From the NCBI GenBank assembly GCA_021234155.1, contig JAJEKV010000024.1, forward strand, positions 19,251,060 through 19,315,059: a DNA stretch of 64,000 nt. Direction: 5' to 3'. Positions 1 to 10,430 of this stretch are shown piece after piece. Source of the DNA: Isoetes taiwanensis. Taxonomy: Eukaryota > Streptophyta > Lycopodiopsida > Isoetales > Isoetaceae. Each line of letters opens with the position of its first letter. Within the stretch, counting starts at the first letter, position 1. Under the pieces are notes generated by a model. That model made no database searches. It was not told where the DNA came from and was given only the letters and a program-made list of their open reading frames with translations. A program made the position numbers and the translations under genes.

Positions 1-1745
1 GAAATCATCAATAAAAGATATGAAGTATCTTTTATTTGTTCTTCCTCTCACATTTAATGGCCCACATAGATCAGTATATACAAGTTCAAGAACATCACTT
101 GCTCTTGTTTTAGAGTGTTTGAATGGCAGCCTGTTTGTTTTCCCAAGAATACATCCCTCACACTTGAAATTTTCAGATTTAATATCTTTGCACTTGAGCC
201 AACCCTTTTTGGCTAAGTACTTCAAATTGTTGCAATGTGTATGAGCCAACCTGTCATGCCAAAGTTTAAATTCTGGAACATTTATGATGTTTATACTATC
301 ATGACCAATAGCTTCCATTTGAAACAAATTGCCAACACGGTTTGCATGAAACTTCAATATATTGTCAAGATAGATGTTACAACCTTTTGAGTCAAAATTG
401 ACTTTGTAGCCCTAATCCACTAATTGGCTTACAGAAATCAGATTTTTTATAATTGTGGGAACACACAAAACATTTTCAACATCTACTATGTTCCCATCAA
501 GATCTATGAGCTGCAGAAGTCCTCTTCCTTCTATTTCTTGTACATCTCCATTTCCAACTTGTATTCTTCTAGAATGTGATTTTGAAACATTTTTTAGCGG
601 ATCGATGGATTGGGACTCTTGATCTTTCAGCTCCTCCACTATCAACTACAAGAGTTTTGATTTATTAGCATGGTGATTTTTTCTCAACAACGGTAAATGC
701 ACATCTTACCTCATCATCTTCATCATCATCGGACTTTTCCTTTTTTCTTCTTGCTCCTTGGCCACAAAGGTGCCCGGTGGTTTCTTACCTCGACCCCTCC
801 ACGAGCTTGATTTTCCTCCTCTACTTGTGAATCCTTTATTCTTTCCTCTGCCATAGTCCTTTGGGTTGGACATTTTTCTTTGCAACATGTCTTTTACCAC
901 CACAAGTATAACAATTGAAGTCTTTTTTTTTTTTTGGGGCACTCATTTTTAAAATGGCGGGCTCATTGCAATTGTAGCAAGTAATTTGATTCTTTTCTGC
1001 CAACAAAGAATATTTGAGAGGGTTCCTCCCCTTCTCTCATAATTTTCTTACGCTCATATTACTGTTCTCAAAGTGTTCTCGGCTTCTTCCCTCGTCTTAC
1101 TCATGTTTCTTCATTGTCACTTCACGCCCTAGAGATTTGTAGGACTTGACTTCTTTAGAGATGTTTACCCTGCCTTGACCAAATCAGCAACAATATTGTC
1201 AAAGGTGTTGAAGAAATCGAGAGACATCTCCCTCTTCCTTTAGTTTTAAGTTTCTTAACTCTGTTTCTAATGAGATCAATTTGAGAGGAAGTTTTTTTCC
1301 TCAAAATGTTTCAAGAGGTAAGACCACATTTGCCTTGGATTCATGTTTCTAAGTTTAAGCGATAGTAGGGCTTACCTTGCATGTAATGATCCTCTGAGCT
1401 TCTTTGATTCTTGAATACAAAGACCTCCCGATCCTTACAAGGCTGCTCCCCGCCACACCTTACGCATTTGGTGGCACTGCACTGCATTTTGTCTCATATT
1501 GGCGAACCTTCGGATCTTGACCTTGTGAGAGTATTGAAGTCAACATTAGTGACACCATCACGGATCTACAAGATCCCGGAGGTCTTCCACTTCCGGGATG
1601 TGCTTGATTGCATCTTTCCATACACGGAAACCAGGTCCTCCCTTATAAACCTCTGATTGCTAAGTAAAAGCGGCTCCAAAATGGCTTGACATGATGTACA
1701 ACTTCCTTTAATGTGTTTAGAACCTGGTACTTGCTCTGATACCAA
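1..1745 (-). pseudogene. Ty1/copia internal region, copy B (gag, protease, start of integrase), cut by window edge
   Basis: Read on the minus strand from the primer site at 1745, this is the 5' half of a Ty1/copia polyprotein gene: gag, the zinc-knuckle region (706-960), the protease region (412-645) and the GAG-pre-integrase/early integrase part down to base 1. It aligns along its length with copy A (4908-6654). The frame is broken many times and no long ORF survives; a second zinc knuckle can be followed only by comparison with copy A. Nearly every difference from copy A lies at a CAG or CTG triplet, so part of the damage may be sequencing error. The rest of the element lies outside the window. 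It has no separate 3' LTR here and shares the LTR at 1746-2410 with copy A. Confidence 0.85.
1733..1744 (-). other. Primer binding site (initiator Met tRNA), copy B
   Basis: The minus strand reads TGGTATCAGAGC one base inside the LTR end. This is the usual plant copia primer site complementary to the 3' end of initiator methionine tRNA. It marks 1746-2410 as the 5' LTR of copy B. Confidence 0.85.
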
Positions 1746-2410
1746 TGTTAGAAATAGACAATGCACTTCAATCTATTTCCTACTATTGCTTGATGAATTT
1801 ATGAATACCACCAAGACAATGATCTTAACTCAAAAACAATGATCAAATCATAATCATTCCATATGCTATTCTTTAAATATGTCAATTAGAACCTTAGGAT
1901 GGTAATGAGAACCTTAGGAATACTGTAGCAAATAAACACTGTAGAAAAGAGATTGACTTATTTACTGTAGCATATTTGACCCGTTCACGAAACAACCTTC
2001 GAGCAACAATTCAATCAGAGATTCCTCCTTAGTTAAATCCCCAGACCAGCTCAATCAATAAGCCGGCCTATGCAATCTCTTATAGGCTCGATGGGCGGTT
2101 ATGCCTTTGGAATCGGACGCCCTAACCGAGCTCCTATTCATATGGAGTTTCCCTCCACGATATTGGGCCGAATACATGTTTAATATGGGATATATCTATA
2201 CAACCATTAACCTTATGAAACAAAGACCATATCTTTAAATGTCTTTAAAGGTTCAATGGTGTAACGTTTGCTACAGGCTATACATTAGGGCTAGGTAACT
2301 TTGTAAAACTTTGTGATCAATAGCCTATAACTCTCTTTTGTACATTATATGCACAAGTTGATGTATTGCTCTGAGCTCAGAATGTGTGATGAACCAACCT
2401 AAATTCAACA
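1746..2410 (-). repeat. Copia LTR, 3' LTR of copy A and 5' LTR of copy B
   Basis: On the minus strand this 665-bp repeat begins TGTTGAATTTAGG and ends TTTCTAACA, the TG...CA form of an LTR. It matches 6655-7314 and 32467-33126 almost throughout. A purine-rich tract lies just upstream (2411-2423) and a primer site just downstream (1733-1744), so one LTR serves both the element before and the element after it. The minus strand would carry the promoter and polyadenylation signals; I did not pin them down. Confidence 0.9.
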
Positions 2411-2423
2411 TTCCTCCTTCATC
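2411..2423 (-). other. Polypurine tract of copia copy A
   Basis: The minus strand reads GATGAAGGAGGAA directly before the LTR start TGTTGAA. A purine run in this place primes plus-strand DNA synthesis in LTR retrotransposons. The same tract sits at 33127-33139 in copy C. Confidence 0.8.
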
Positions 2424-2426
2424 ACA

Positions 2427-3097
2427 CTATTCTGTGACCTGCATGTCTAATTTGAGCTGTTTGAATTTAACTCCAGTGAGTGCCTTTGTGAAGATATCGC
2501 AGCTTTGTTTGGCAGTATTCACATATACCATTTCAATGTACTGTTTGCAAGCCAAGTCACAAATAAAGTGTATGTTCAGTTCAATGTGCTTGGTTCTGTC
2601 ATGATGCACATGATTTTTCACAATAGCAATGCAGCTTTGAATATCAGTAAAAATCTGAGTTGGACTTGTTTGTTTGTACTCCAATTCATCCAGTAATCTT
2701 CTTAGCCAGCATATCTCTTTAGCAACTAAGGATGAGGCTGTATACTCAGCTTCTGCTGAGGACATGGCAATAGCATTTTGCTTTTTGCTTTTCCAAGTTA
2801 TAGCACCACCACCTAAGAATACAACAAATCCTGAAGTGGACTTCTGTTTTGTGGATCCCTCCCCAATGCATCCTTTGTATGCACATAGCTGTAGAGATTT
2901 TCAGAATTGAATGATATTCCATGTGATTTGGTCCCCTTAAGGTATTTTAGAACTCTTTTGCTGCAGGTCCAGTGATCTTTGGTTGGATTATGACACCTTC
3001 TGCTCAAGATATTTACAATATAAGAAATGTCTTGTCTTGTGTTGTTTGCCAGGTATAACAAACACCCAATTAATGATCTATATGGAACATTTTCCAT
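2427..3097 (-). pseudogene. Copia RNase H domain, copy A
   Basis: The C-terminal end of the copia polyprotein. Readable parts include a leader with SLIGCLLYLANNTRQDISY (frame 2813-3097) and the RNase H core with SSAEAEYTASS and FTDIQSCIAIV (frame 2427-2765), ending at a natural stop at 2427. A frame break near 2800-2900 removes the YSDADWGGD segment that is intact in copy C (33143-33743). The domain would degrade the RNA strand during reverse transcription in the cytoplasmic particle. The break coincides with CTG/CAG sites, so it may be a reading error. Confidence 0.85.
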
Positions 3098-3102
3098 TTC
3101 TT

Positions 3103-3981
3103 TTACATCCTTTTCAGTGAGTGGCTTATCTTACGTCGGTCATTGCCACGGAACCACGGGGAGTTTTTCTTTGGATGTGCATCAACAAGGTTAAACCTTT
3201 TGAGCATATTTTTTCTATGTGCTTGCATTGCTGCAATTTCAGAATCTTTTGATCTGTTTCTACATACTTCAATACCGAGAAAATGTCTTAGCTCCCTAAG
3301 TCGACATCTCAAATCTTGAACTTAAAATCTCTTTGCAATGATTGATTGCACTTATATGATTAGCTGCCATAATGCAATCATCGACATATAAAGCTATGAT
3401 GCAAAAATTACTTGCTTGCTTATACCTATAAAGATTGCCATCATTTTGAAATTTTTCAAATCCTTGTTCCTTAAGAAAATTGTCCATACATGTGTACCAC
3501 TCCCTAGGAGATTGTTTCAAACCGTCTGATTGCCTGTTGAGTCTCAAACTTTATTTCCTTGTTGCTCATAACTGGTGCTTGTTGCATGAATACTTTTTCC
3601 TCCAATTTGGCATTTAGGAAGCGGTTTTAACATCCATGTGATGTAGTTCAAGGTCTTGGCGTTTGCAACAACAAGCAATGTTCTAATACTAGTCAATTTC
3701 ACAATAGGGGAGTATGTTTCATCAAAATCTAGTCCGTGTCTTTGTGTATATCCTTTTGCCACAAGCCTTGCCTTGTACTTCCTGCTCCCATCTGCATTTT
3801 CCTTTATTTTGAAAAGCCATTTGCATCCTATAACATTTTCCTTTATTGGATAATCTACTATCTCATACGTTTGTGTTTTTACGAAATGACTCGGCTCATC
3901 ATTCATGGCGTTGTGCCATTGCTCTTTATCTCGCACATTCCATTGCCTCTTCATAAGGCTGGGGAATTGTAATATTTTCAA
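3103..3981 (-). pseudogene. Copia reverse transcriptase, copy A
   Basis: Three overlapping frames (3544-3981, 3296-3547, 3103-3312) together span the copia RT. The first carries the fingers region with KYKARLVAKGYTQRHGLDF and SPIVKLTSIRTLL. The second has the catalytic LYVDDCIMA, the YVDD box that holds two of the three metal-binding aspartates. The third has LRELRHFLGIEVCR, the LGIEV block that follows it. The stretch between fingers and YVDD (about 3545-3660) is shifted out of frame. Copy C has lost this domain altogether, so this is the only RT of the copia family in the window. Confidence 0.85.
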
Positions 3982-4815
3982 GAATGGCCATTATTTGTTC
4001 ATGTTCCACATGTTGCTTTTCAATTCTCCTGCTCCGCCCAAATTATTTCTTCCATATTCCTCTATGTTTTTACGGTAAGCCTTCCAAAAGTCTTTTACAC
4101 TTTGTGTTTTCCTTTTGACTCTTGTACTTGGTGGTGTGTGTTGATCTTCAATATTTGTTGGCTCCACGACCTCATTGTTTGCATGTGTTCTGCTATTGAA
4201 TCCTCATCCTCTTGGTGCGAATCTATGTCAACATTCTGCTGATCTTTTTAGCAACTTTAACCTTGTCATTCAAGGCGGTCCCTTTTTATATATATCCTTA
4301 TACACCACTTGTTCATTGAATATTACATCCCTACTGACAATTATGCTCTTCTTTTCTGGCACATATATTCTGTAGCCCTTTGACTCCTCATCATAGCCCA
4401 CGAGAAATCCAATATTTGCTTTATCATCTAACTTCTTCCTTAATTCTTTAGGGACATGAGCATAAGCTATGCAGCCATATGTTTTAAACATATCATAGTT
4501 CATGCCATCATTACTATTAGACCATAAGAGATCAGGTACATTACCTTTAATGCTTTCGATGAAGGAAGTTTATTTTGAATCATAATTCTTTGTCTTGAGG
4601 CCTCTTCCCACAAATAGTTTGGCAGGCCACTCTTCTTGATCATAGATCTCACAGCATCCATAATGGTCCTGTTCTTCCTTTCAGCTACTCCATTTTGTTG
4701 AGTGTGTACCTGCAGGTTAGTTGCCTTTTAATGCCATGAGCAATGCAAAATAGTCTAAATTTGGCTGACAAATATTCTCCTCCTCCTCTGTCGGATCGAT
4801 GCACTTCAATTTTCT
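3982..4815 (-). pseudogene. Copia integrase C-terminal half and linker, copy A
   Basis: The readable part at 4270-4503 contains FKTYGCIAYAHVPKELRKKL and FLVGYDEESKGYRIY, the conserved block after the copia integrase core. The catalytic core between 4503 and 4815 is out of frame, with breaks near 4560 and 4710-4800; its intact equivalent is in copy C (33780-34100). The stretch 3982-4270 is the low-conservation linker towards RT, in which I see no domain. Confidence 0.75.
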
Positions 4816-6003
4816 TCACGATTCTCTTTCCATTTCGGTGACATATTGCTTAAAAGCATTTAATGCACGAGACTTCCTTTCTAAGCAATAGATTTTGCAT
4901 TTTCTGCTGAAATCATCAATAAAAGATATGAAGTATCTTTTATTTGTTCTTCCTCTCACATTCAATGGCCCACATAGATCAGTATGTACAAGTTCAAGAA
5001 CATCACTTGCTCTTGTTTTAGAGTGTTTGAATGGCAGCCTGTTTGTTTTCCCAAGAATACATCCCTCACACTTGAAATTTTCAGATTTAATATCTTTGCA
5101 CTTGAGCCAACCCTTTTTGGCTAAGTACTTCAAATTGTTGCAATGTGTATGAGACAACCTGTCATGCCAAAGTTCAAATTCTGGAACATTTATGATGTTT
5201 ATACTATCATGACCAATAGCTTCCATTTGAAACAAATTGCCAACACGGTTTGCATGAAACTTCAATATATTGTCAAGATAGATGTTACAACCTTTTGAGT
5301 CAAAATTGACTTTGTAGCCTAAATCCACTAACTGGCTTACAGAAATCAGATTTTTTATAATTGTGGGAACACACAAAACATTTTCAACATCTACTATGTT
5401 CCCATCAAGATCTATGAGTTGCAGAAGTCCTCTTCCTTCTATTTCTTGTACATCTCCATTTCCAACTTGTATTCTTCTAGAATGTGATTTTGAAACATTT
5501 TTTAGCAGATCAGTAGATTGAACTACTGATCTTTCAGCTCCACTATCAACTACAAGAGTTTCAGATTTATTAGCATGCTGATTTTTCTCAACAACAGTAA
5601 ATGCACATCTTACCTCATCATCTTCATCATCATCAGACTTTTCCTTTTCTTCTTGCTCCTTGGCCACAAAGGTGCCAGCTGGTTTCTTACCTCGACCCCT
5701 CCCTGAGCTTGATTTTCCTCCTCTACTTGTGAATCCTTTATTCTTTCCTCTGCCATAGTCCTTTGGAGTTGGACATTTTGCTGCAACATGTCCTTTACCA
5801 CCACAAGTATAACAATTGAAGTCTTTTTTATTTTTGGGGCACTCATTTTTAAAATGGCCAGGCTCATTGCAATTGTAGCAAGTAATTTGATTCTTTCTGC
5901 CAGCAAAGAATATTTCAGAGGGTTCCTCCCTTTCTCTCATAATTTTCTTCTGCTCATATTCTGTTCTCAAAGTGTTCTCAGCTTCTTCCCTCGTCTTACT
6001 CAT
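4816..6003 (-). CDS. Copia gag-protease-integrase polyprotein segment (395 aa open frame)
   Basis: The longest clean transposon frame in the window. From the N-terminus: two CCHC zinc knuckles, CYNCNEPGHFKNEC (about residues 42-55) and CYTCGGKGHVAAKC (62-75), which bind RNA in the particle; a basic GRGKNKG/GRGRGKK stretch; an acidic SDDDEDDE stretch; the aspartic protease with VVDSGAERSVV (about 151-161); a GAG-pre-integrase domain with the HHCC pattern LWHDRLSHTHC ... CEGC; and the start of the integrase core with HTDLCGPL. It stops at 4816 inside the core because the frame is lost. The Met start at 6003 is an in-frame Met, since true gag begins further upstream (6055-6620). It is part of a retrotransposon polyprotein, not a host gene. 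Confidence 0.85.
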   Translation of the reverse strand: MSKTREEAENTLRTEYEQKKIMREREEPSEIFFAGRKNQITCYNCNEPGHFKNECPKNKKDFNCYTCGGKGHVAAKCPTPKDYGRGKNKGFTSRGGKSSSGRGRGKKPAGTFVAKEQEEKEKSDDDEDDEVRCAFTVVEKNQHANKSETLVVDSGAERSVVQSTDLLKNVSKSHSRRIQVGNGDVQEIEGRGLLQLIDLDGNIVDVENVLCVPTIIKNLISVSQLVDLGYKVNFDSKGCNIYLDNILKFHANRVGNLFQMEAIGHDSINIINVPEFELWHDRLSHTHCNNLKYLAKKGWLKCKDIKSENFKCEGCILGKTNRLPFKHSKTRASDVLELVHTDLCGPLNVRGRTNKRYFISFIDDFSRKCKIYCLERKSRALNAFKQYVTEMERES

Positions 6004-6054
6004 GTTTCTTCATTGTCACTTACTGCCCTAGAGATTTGTAGGACTTGACTTCTT

Positions 6055-6654
6055 TCAGCAAATGTTTACCCCTGCCCCAGCCAAATCAGCAACAATATTG
6101 TCAAAGGTGTTGAAGAAATCTGAGACATCTCCCTCTTCCTTTAGTTTTAAGTTTCTTAACTCTGTTTCTAACAGATCAATTTGAGAGGAAGTTTTTTCCT
6201 CAAAATGTTTCAAGAGGTAAGACCACATTTGCCTTGGATTCATGTTTCTAAGTTTAAGCCTAATAGTAGGGCTTACCTTGCATGTAATGATCCCCTGAGC
6301 TTCTTTGATTCTTGAATACAAAGACCTCCCAGTCCTTACAAGACTGCTCCTGCCACACCTTACGCATTTGGTGGCACTTTGCACTGCATTTTGTCTCATA
6401 TTAACTAAACCTTGGAATCTTACGACCTTGTGAGAGTATTGAAGTCAACATTAGTGACACCATCACGGATCTACAAGATCCCGGAGGTCTTCCACTTCGG
6501 GGATGTGCTTGGCGCATCTTTCCATACACGGAAACCAGGTCCTCCCTTATAAACCTCTACGATTGCTAAGTAAAGCTGGCTCCAAAATGGCTTGACATGA
6601 TGTACAACTTCCTTTAATGTGTTTTTAGAACACGGTACTTGCTTTCGATACCAA
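6055..6654 (-). pseudogene. Copia gag N-terminal region, copy A
   Basis: A 114-aa frame (6055-6399) has RNMNPRQMWSYLLKHFEEK and LKLKEEGDVSDFFNTFDNI, typical of the helical copia Gag (UBN2-like) that builds the particle. Upstream to the primer site the frame is broken, though the DNA still aligns with copies B and C. A short gap of about 50 bases, with a frame change, separates it from the zinc-knuckle frame that starts at 6003. The equivalent frame in copy C (31819-32187) reads through this point, so the break is specific to this copy. Confidence 0.8.
6642..6653 (-). other. Altered primer binding site of copia copy A
   Basis: This is the expected position of TGGTATCAGAGC, but the minus strand reads TGGTATCGAAAGC. 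The other three copies (1733-1744, 32454-32465, 35454-35465) have the canonical form. The change falls exactly on the CAG of the site. It would weaken tRNA priming if real, or it is a base-calling error. Confidence 0.75.
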
Positions 6655-7314
6655 TGTTAGAAATAGACAATGCACTTCAATCTATTTCCTACTATTGCTT
6701 GATGAATTTATGAAGACCACCAAGACAATGATCTTAACTCAAAAACAATGATCAAATCATAATCATTCCATATGCTATTCTTTAAATATGTCAATTAGAA
6801 CCTTAGGATGGTAATGAGAACCTTAGGAATCTTGTAGCAAATAAACAACGTAGAAAAGAGATTGACTTATTTCTTGTAGCATATTTGACCCGTTCGCGAA
6901 ACAACCTTGAGCAACAATTCAATGAGAGATTCCTCCTTAGTTAAATCCCGGACCAGCTCAATCAATAAGCGGCCTATGCAATCTCTTATAGGCTCGATTC
7001 GGCGGTTATGGCCTTTGGAATCGACGCCCTACTTAGAGCTCCTATTCATATGGAGTTTCCCTCCACGATATTGGGCCGAATACATGTTTAATATGGGATA
7101 TATCTATACAACCATTAACCTTATGAAACAAAGACCATATCTTTAAATGTCTTTAAAGGTTCAATGGTGTAACGTTTGCCCTGGGCTATACATTAGGCCT
7201 AGGTAACTTTTGTACTTTGTGATCAATAGCCTATAACTCTCTTGTACATTATATGCACAAGTTGATGTATTGCTCTGAGCTCAGAATGTGTGATGAACCA
7301 ACCTAAATTCAACA
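6655..7314 (-). repeat. 5' LTR of copia copy A
   Basis: A 660-bp LTR on the minus strand, TGTTGAATTTAGG ... TTTCTAACA, followed by the primer site. It matches the LTRs at 1746-2410 and 32467-33126. Typical differences are ACTGTAGC read as CTTGTAGC and CACTGTAG read as CAACGTAG. Confidence 0.9.
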
Positions 7315-7323
7315 ACTTTATTT

Positions 7324-7718
7324 ATGCCTAGTATGTCTACTTATGCTATGACATTGAATGCGGCATCTTGGATCGAGCAGAGAGATCGTGGAGAAGACAC
7401 TTCACGGGGTGCACTTATTTATATCGATGGTCGGCCAGGAGTTCACGGCAATATTGCGGCACTTATAAATAGCTCGGCGGCATACTGAATTAACAAATCT
7501 TTGAGTTTGAAGAGACTTCTGAGAACCACGATCCATGGTACATGAGTGGATATGTTGGACCATATGTGAGGGTGCGTGCCATACAAAGCCTCCATCAGGG
7601 GGATGAGTTGTTTGTAAATTATCCTTTCAAAAGAGATATCCTAAGCTGGTGCGGCGCCAAAAAAGCAGTGAACCTATTGTTTGTACCCTATGGGAGGAAA
7701 GGCCACATAAATAGATAA
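7324..7718 (+). pseudogene. SET-domain-like fragment
   Basis: Two frames on the plus strand. The first (7324-7482) ends with GALIYIDGRPGVHGNIAALI-NSS. The second (7503-7718) reads EFEETSENHDPWYMSGYVGP, then VRVRAIQSLHQGDELFVNYP and a stop. Together they resemble the end of a SET lysine-methyltransferase domain: NSS stands where NHS is usual, and GDELFVNYPF resembles the GEELxxDY block. About 20 bases between the frames are disturbed, which removes the expected cysteine/asparagine. The N-terminal SET motifs are absent, as is a post-SET cysteine cluster. It may be host sequence captured by the CACTA element or an exon carried by it. The family call rests on motif shape alone. Confidence 0.45.
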
Positions 7719-7770
7719 CCATGAAATATTAGGGTCCAATCATTGTTGAATCATGACAAGACCTATGTGT

Positions 7771-7880
7771 TTTCCATAACATTGGGAATGATGAATGTTT
7801 GATGTTTTTCCATAACATTGGGAATGACGAATGTTTGATGTTGTAGTATAACATTGGGAATGATGAATGTTTGATTGAAA
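7771..7880 (+). repeat. 36-bp tandem repeat, three copies
   Basis: The phrase CATAACATTGGGAATGATGA recurs with a period of 36 bases (AACATTGGG at 7778, 7814 and 7850), with one or two changes per copy. It lies between the SET-like fragment and the tnp2 gene and looks non-coding. Confidence 0.8.
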
Positions 7881-8472
7881 TTAATGCGAATGTGTTTAAA
7901 CATGTATTGTTGGATTGGTTGTGGCTTCTTCTTTGCAATCCATTCTTCAAATTGTCTTTCCTTTATTTTCATTCATTTACAAACAAAATATGTTCTTTGC
8001 GGTCATCGGATGATGATGTCTCGTCTACCAAAGTGGTTTTCATGCGAGAGAGTGGTTTGATGGAAGCTATTCAAAATTACTTCCCAACCACTAGCGATGT
8101 AAATGTCAATGATGAAGAAGAGAGACCAATTACACTTCTTGAGAAATTAGAAAACCACTATATCCAAATTCAAAGATATCCGTCTTCTTTGCGTGCATTC
8201 TCATCCTCAACTTACAACACAAATCAAGTTGGAGTAACAATAGTGTGGATGAACTTCTTGGGTGCGTGATTTGAGATTTAAAATAATAGAAGTTTCTATT
8301 ATGTTTTGTTCTTTGTTCTTCTTTCTTTCTTACTTATACTTTAACTTTGTTTGATAGTTTGCTAGGTGAGTATATACTTCCAAGTGATCATTGTCTCCCA
8401 AAATCCGAAGAGGCGTCAAACAACTCTTGCAAGAACTAGGTTTAGAATACAATTGTATTCATGCATGCATAA
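7871..8472 (+). other. Region upstream of tnp2 with an unassigned 132-codon ORF
   Basis: An ORF at 7871-8269 starts inside the 36-bp repeats. It has a hydrophobic stretch near residues 12-38 that looks like translated non-coding DNA, then a more protein-like part with MRESGLMEAIQNYFPTTSDV and DEEERPITLLEKLENHY. A GTGCGTGATT sequence after it could be a splice donor. It may be an upstream exon of the CACTA transposase or an unrelated captured exon. I do not recognise a domain. The remainder (8270-8472) is AT-rich and shows nothing. Confidence 0.3.
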
Positions 8473-9845
8473 ATGCGCAATGAATATAGCGACATGAGTA
8501 GATGTCCTAAGTGCAATGAATCGCGGTATGATGAAAAAGCAAGGTCCAAAGTTCCAAGGAAAGTTTTGCGGCACATGCCAATCATTCCTCGATTACAAAT
8601 CATGTTTAAATGTCCTTCCCTAAGCGTCATTCATGGACTTCCATGCAAAACACCGAAGCAACGATGGAATTTTGAGGTACCCAACCGATGGTGAGGCTTT
8701 GAAACATATAGAAGACAAATGGCCACATTTTAAGGATGAACCAAGGAATGCTCGCCTTGCTTTGGGCATGGATGGAATATGTCCATTTGGCACGATGTCC
8801 TCTACACATAGTGTGTGGCCCATTGTTGTTATAAATTATAACATACCACCTTGGATGGCAACTAAGGTGGGCCACTTAATGTTAACGCTTATAGTTCCAG
8901 GTACATACCTTTACATAACCATGCATTTTATGTAGATTGTGGCTTCCTAATTTAATGCAACGATATTTTGTAGGCAAATACCAAGTCAAAGATATGAAGC
9001 GTATACTTAGAACCACTTGTCGAGGAATTGGATCTTTTATGGAAAGGCATACACATGTATGACATTTCGAGGGACCACACAATTTCACCTTTCATGGAAT
9101 ACTATGCTTCACAATTCATGACTATCACGGATTTAAAGTTAAATGCAGTGCGATGCTCGGGTTAGTTATATATTTTGTATGAGTTTCTTAGCTACAAGCG
9201 TTAACAATTTGGAGTATATTCTTTTGTAGGATTGCAAACTAGTGGATCTTGTGGGTGTCCATCATGTGGCCAAAACTTAACGTCTTATAGATCACGACAC
9301 CTGTCAAAGATGATATACACTGGCCATCAAAAGTATCTACCATTAGGCCATCCCCTCCGTCGTGGTGATATATCTGATGTGCCCGTGAGAAGAACCCCAC
9401 ATGATTGGTTGAAGACATGGAACGATCATGACCCAAACATGGGTAAACATCCGCCGGGCATGAAGATGCTATCTATACTTTACAAGTTGGAATATTGGTC
9501 TGAATTAAAAATTGCACACCTCTTAGATCCTATGCACATTTTCAAAAATGTGAGCCATTCACTTTGGCGCCATCTTACTGGAGATTGGGAGACTCTAAAA
9601 GCTAGGAATGATCTAAAGGATAAAGGCATCAAAAGTGAGTTGTGGCCAATCGAAGAAGAGGATAGAGCTCCTCGCTTTCTTCGAGGTCCTTGGGTATTGA
9701 AAAAGGATGAACTCAAACAAGTAAAATGTGCTATCAAAAGTTTGCGCACTCCAACCGGTTATGGATCCTCCCTTAGAAGGGCATTTACAAAATATGGAGA
9801 TCTCACAGGACTAAAGTCACATGATTGGCACAAGTTTCTACAGGT
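8473..9845 (+). pseudogene. CACTA transposon tnp2-type transposase (Transposase_21), core exons
   Basis: Three coding blocks separated by AT-rich introns. Block 1 (8473-8900) has the zinc-binding CPKCNESRYD, VPRKVLRHMPIIPRLQIMF and, after a one-base frame shift near 8640, DPRNARLAL-like and VINYNIPPWMATKVGHLM, all hallmarks of tnp2. Block 2 (about 8974-9161) continues with KYQVKDMKRILRTTC. Block 3 (9229-9845) is clean and has GCPSCGQN, HLLDPMHIFKNVSHSLWRHL and HDWHKFLQ. Donor and acceptor sites near 8901/8973, 9162/9228 and 9843 fit GT-AG introns. The protein would bind element ends and catalyse cut-and-paste transposition in the nucleus. The frame shift in block 1 and the insertion downstream mean it is not functional as written. 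Confidence 0.85.
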
Positions 9846-9978
9846 ACGTATACATATAAAAACTGAAGAAGCATGAGGCTAAATAGTTGAGGTCCAATAC
9901 TAATAATTTGCCTATAATATCTTCAAACTTATAAACCTATATGTTGGTGACATCTAATTCGACCTTCTCCTTATAACA

Positions 9979-10430
9979 GCATATTCTCCCATGTGCCTTG
10001 GAAAATTGCCTTACACCACGCATCCGGAAGGTCATTTATAGACTCGCAAGCTTCTCCAGGTGGGTCTCTTCTAAGCAAATTGTAGTTTGTCGATATTCCG
10101 CTATGGAAATAGAGATTGCGAGAGATATTATGCCAACTAGAAGATCTATTTTCCACCGGTTTATTTGATCTTGGGGTATAATGTAACTATTTTACATAAA
10201 TTTCGTGTACCTATTTGCAGCTAACAAATGTGATTATTAGGTACATTTCTTTGGTGCATCTGTCACGAGAAATATTGCTTGTGGGTCCAAACCCTTGAGA
10301 TGGATGTTCTTTTTAGAGATATATGAAGGTACTAAAAGGATTTGTCGCCCGGATGTACTTTGCCCGGGGGTGTATGGCGGAAGGACATCTTAATCAAGAG
10401 ACATTATTCTTCTTGTGAGATGCCACCAAG
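9979..10430 (+). pseudogene. CACTA transposase DUF4218 segment
   Basis: Continues the tnp2 gene after an intron (about 9846-9978). The first part reads HILPCALENCLTPRIRKVIY followed by RLASFSRW. After another AT-rich interruption it continues with VHLSREILLVGPNP, RWMFFLERYMKVLKGFV and GCMAEGHLNQETLFF. These are the landmarks of DUF4218, which follows the tnp2 domain in plant CACTA transposases. The frame changes at least twice (near 10100 and 10300). Confidence 0.75.

Larger units (their letters stand above)
1746..7314 (-). mobile_element. Ty1/copia LTR retrotransposon, copy A, both LTRs present
   Basis: A 5.57-kb element on the minus strand: 5' LTR 6655-7314, primer site 6642-6653, gag about 6620-5600, protease, integrase, reverse transcriptase, RNase H ending at 2427, purine tract 2411-2423 and 3' LTR 1746-2410. 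The order protease-integrase-RT-RNase H is the copia order. The LTRs differ mainly at CAG/CTG sites, which suggests a young insertion. A target duplication cannot be tested because the 3' LTR runs straight into another internal region (copy B). The coding region is in several frames as written, so the copy is probably inactive unless the frame breaks are sequencing errors. Confidence 0.9.

Noticed and set aside
412-6048. Plus-strand ORFs of 60-90 codons opposite the copia gene
   Set aside because: They recur only because the copia sequence is repeated, and they are antisense shadows of gag and integrase.
7771-7880. CRISPR-like array at the 36-bp repeats
   Set aside because: The repeats are directly adjacent with no spacers, only three copies, in plant nuclear DNA.
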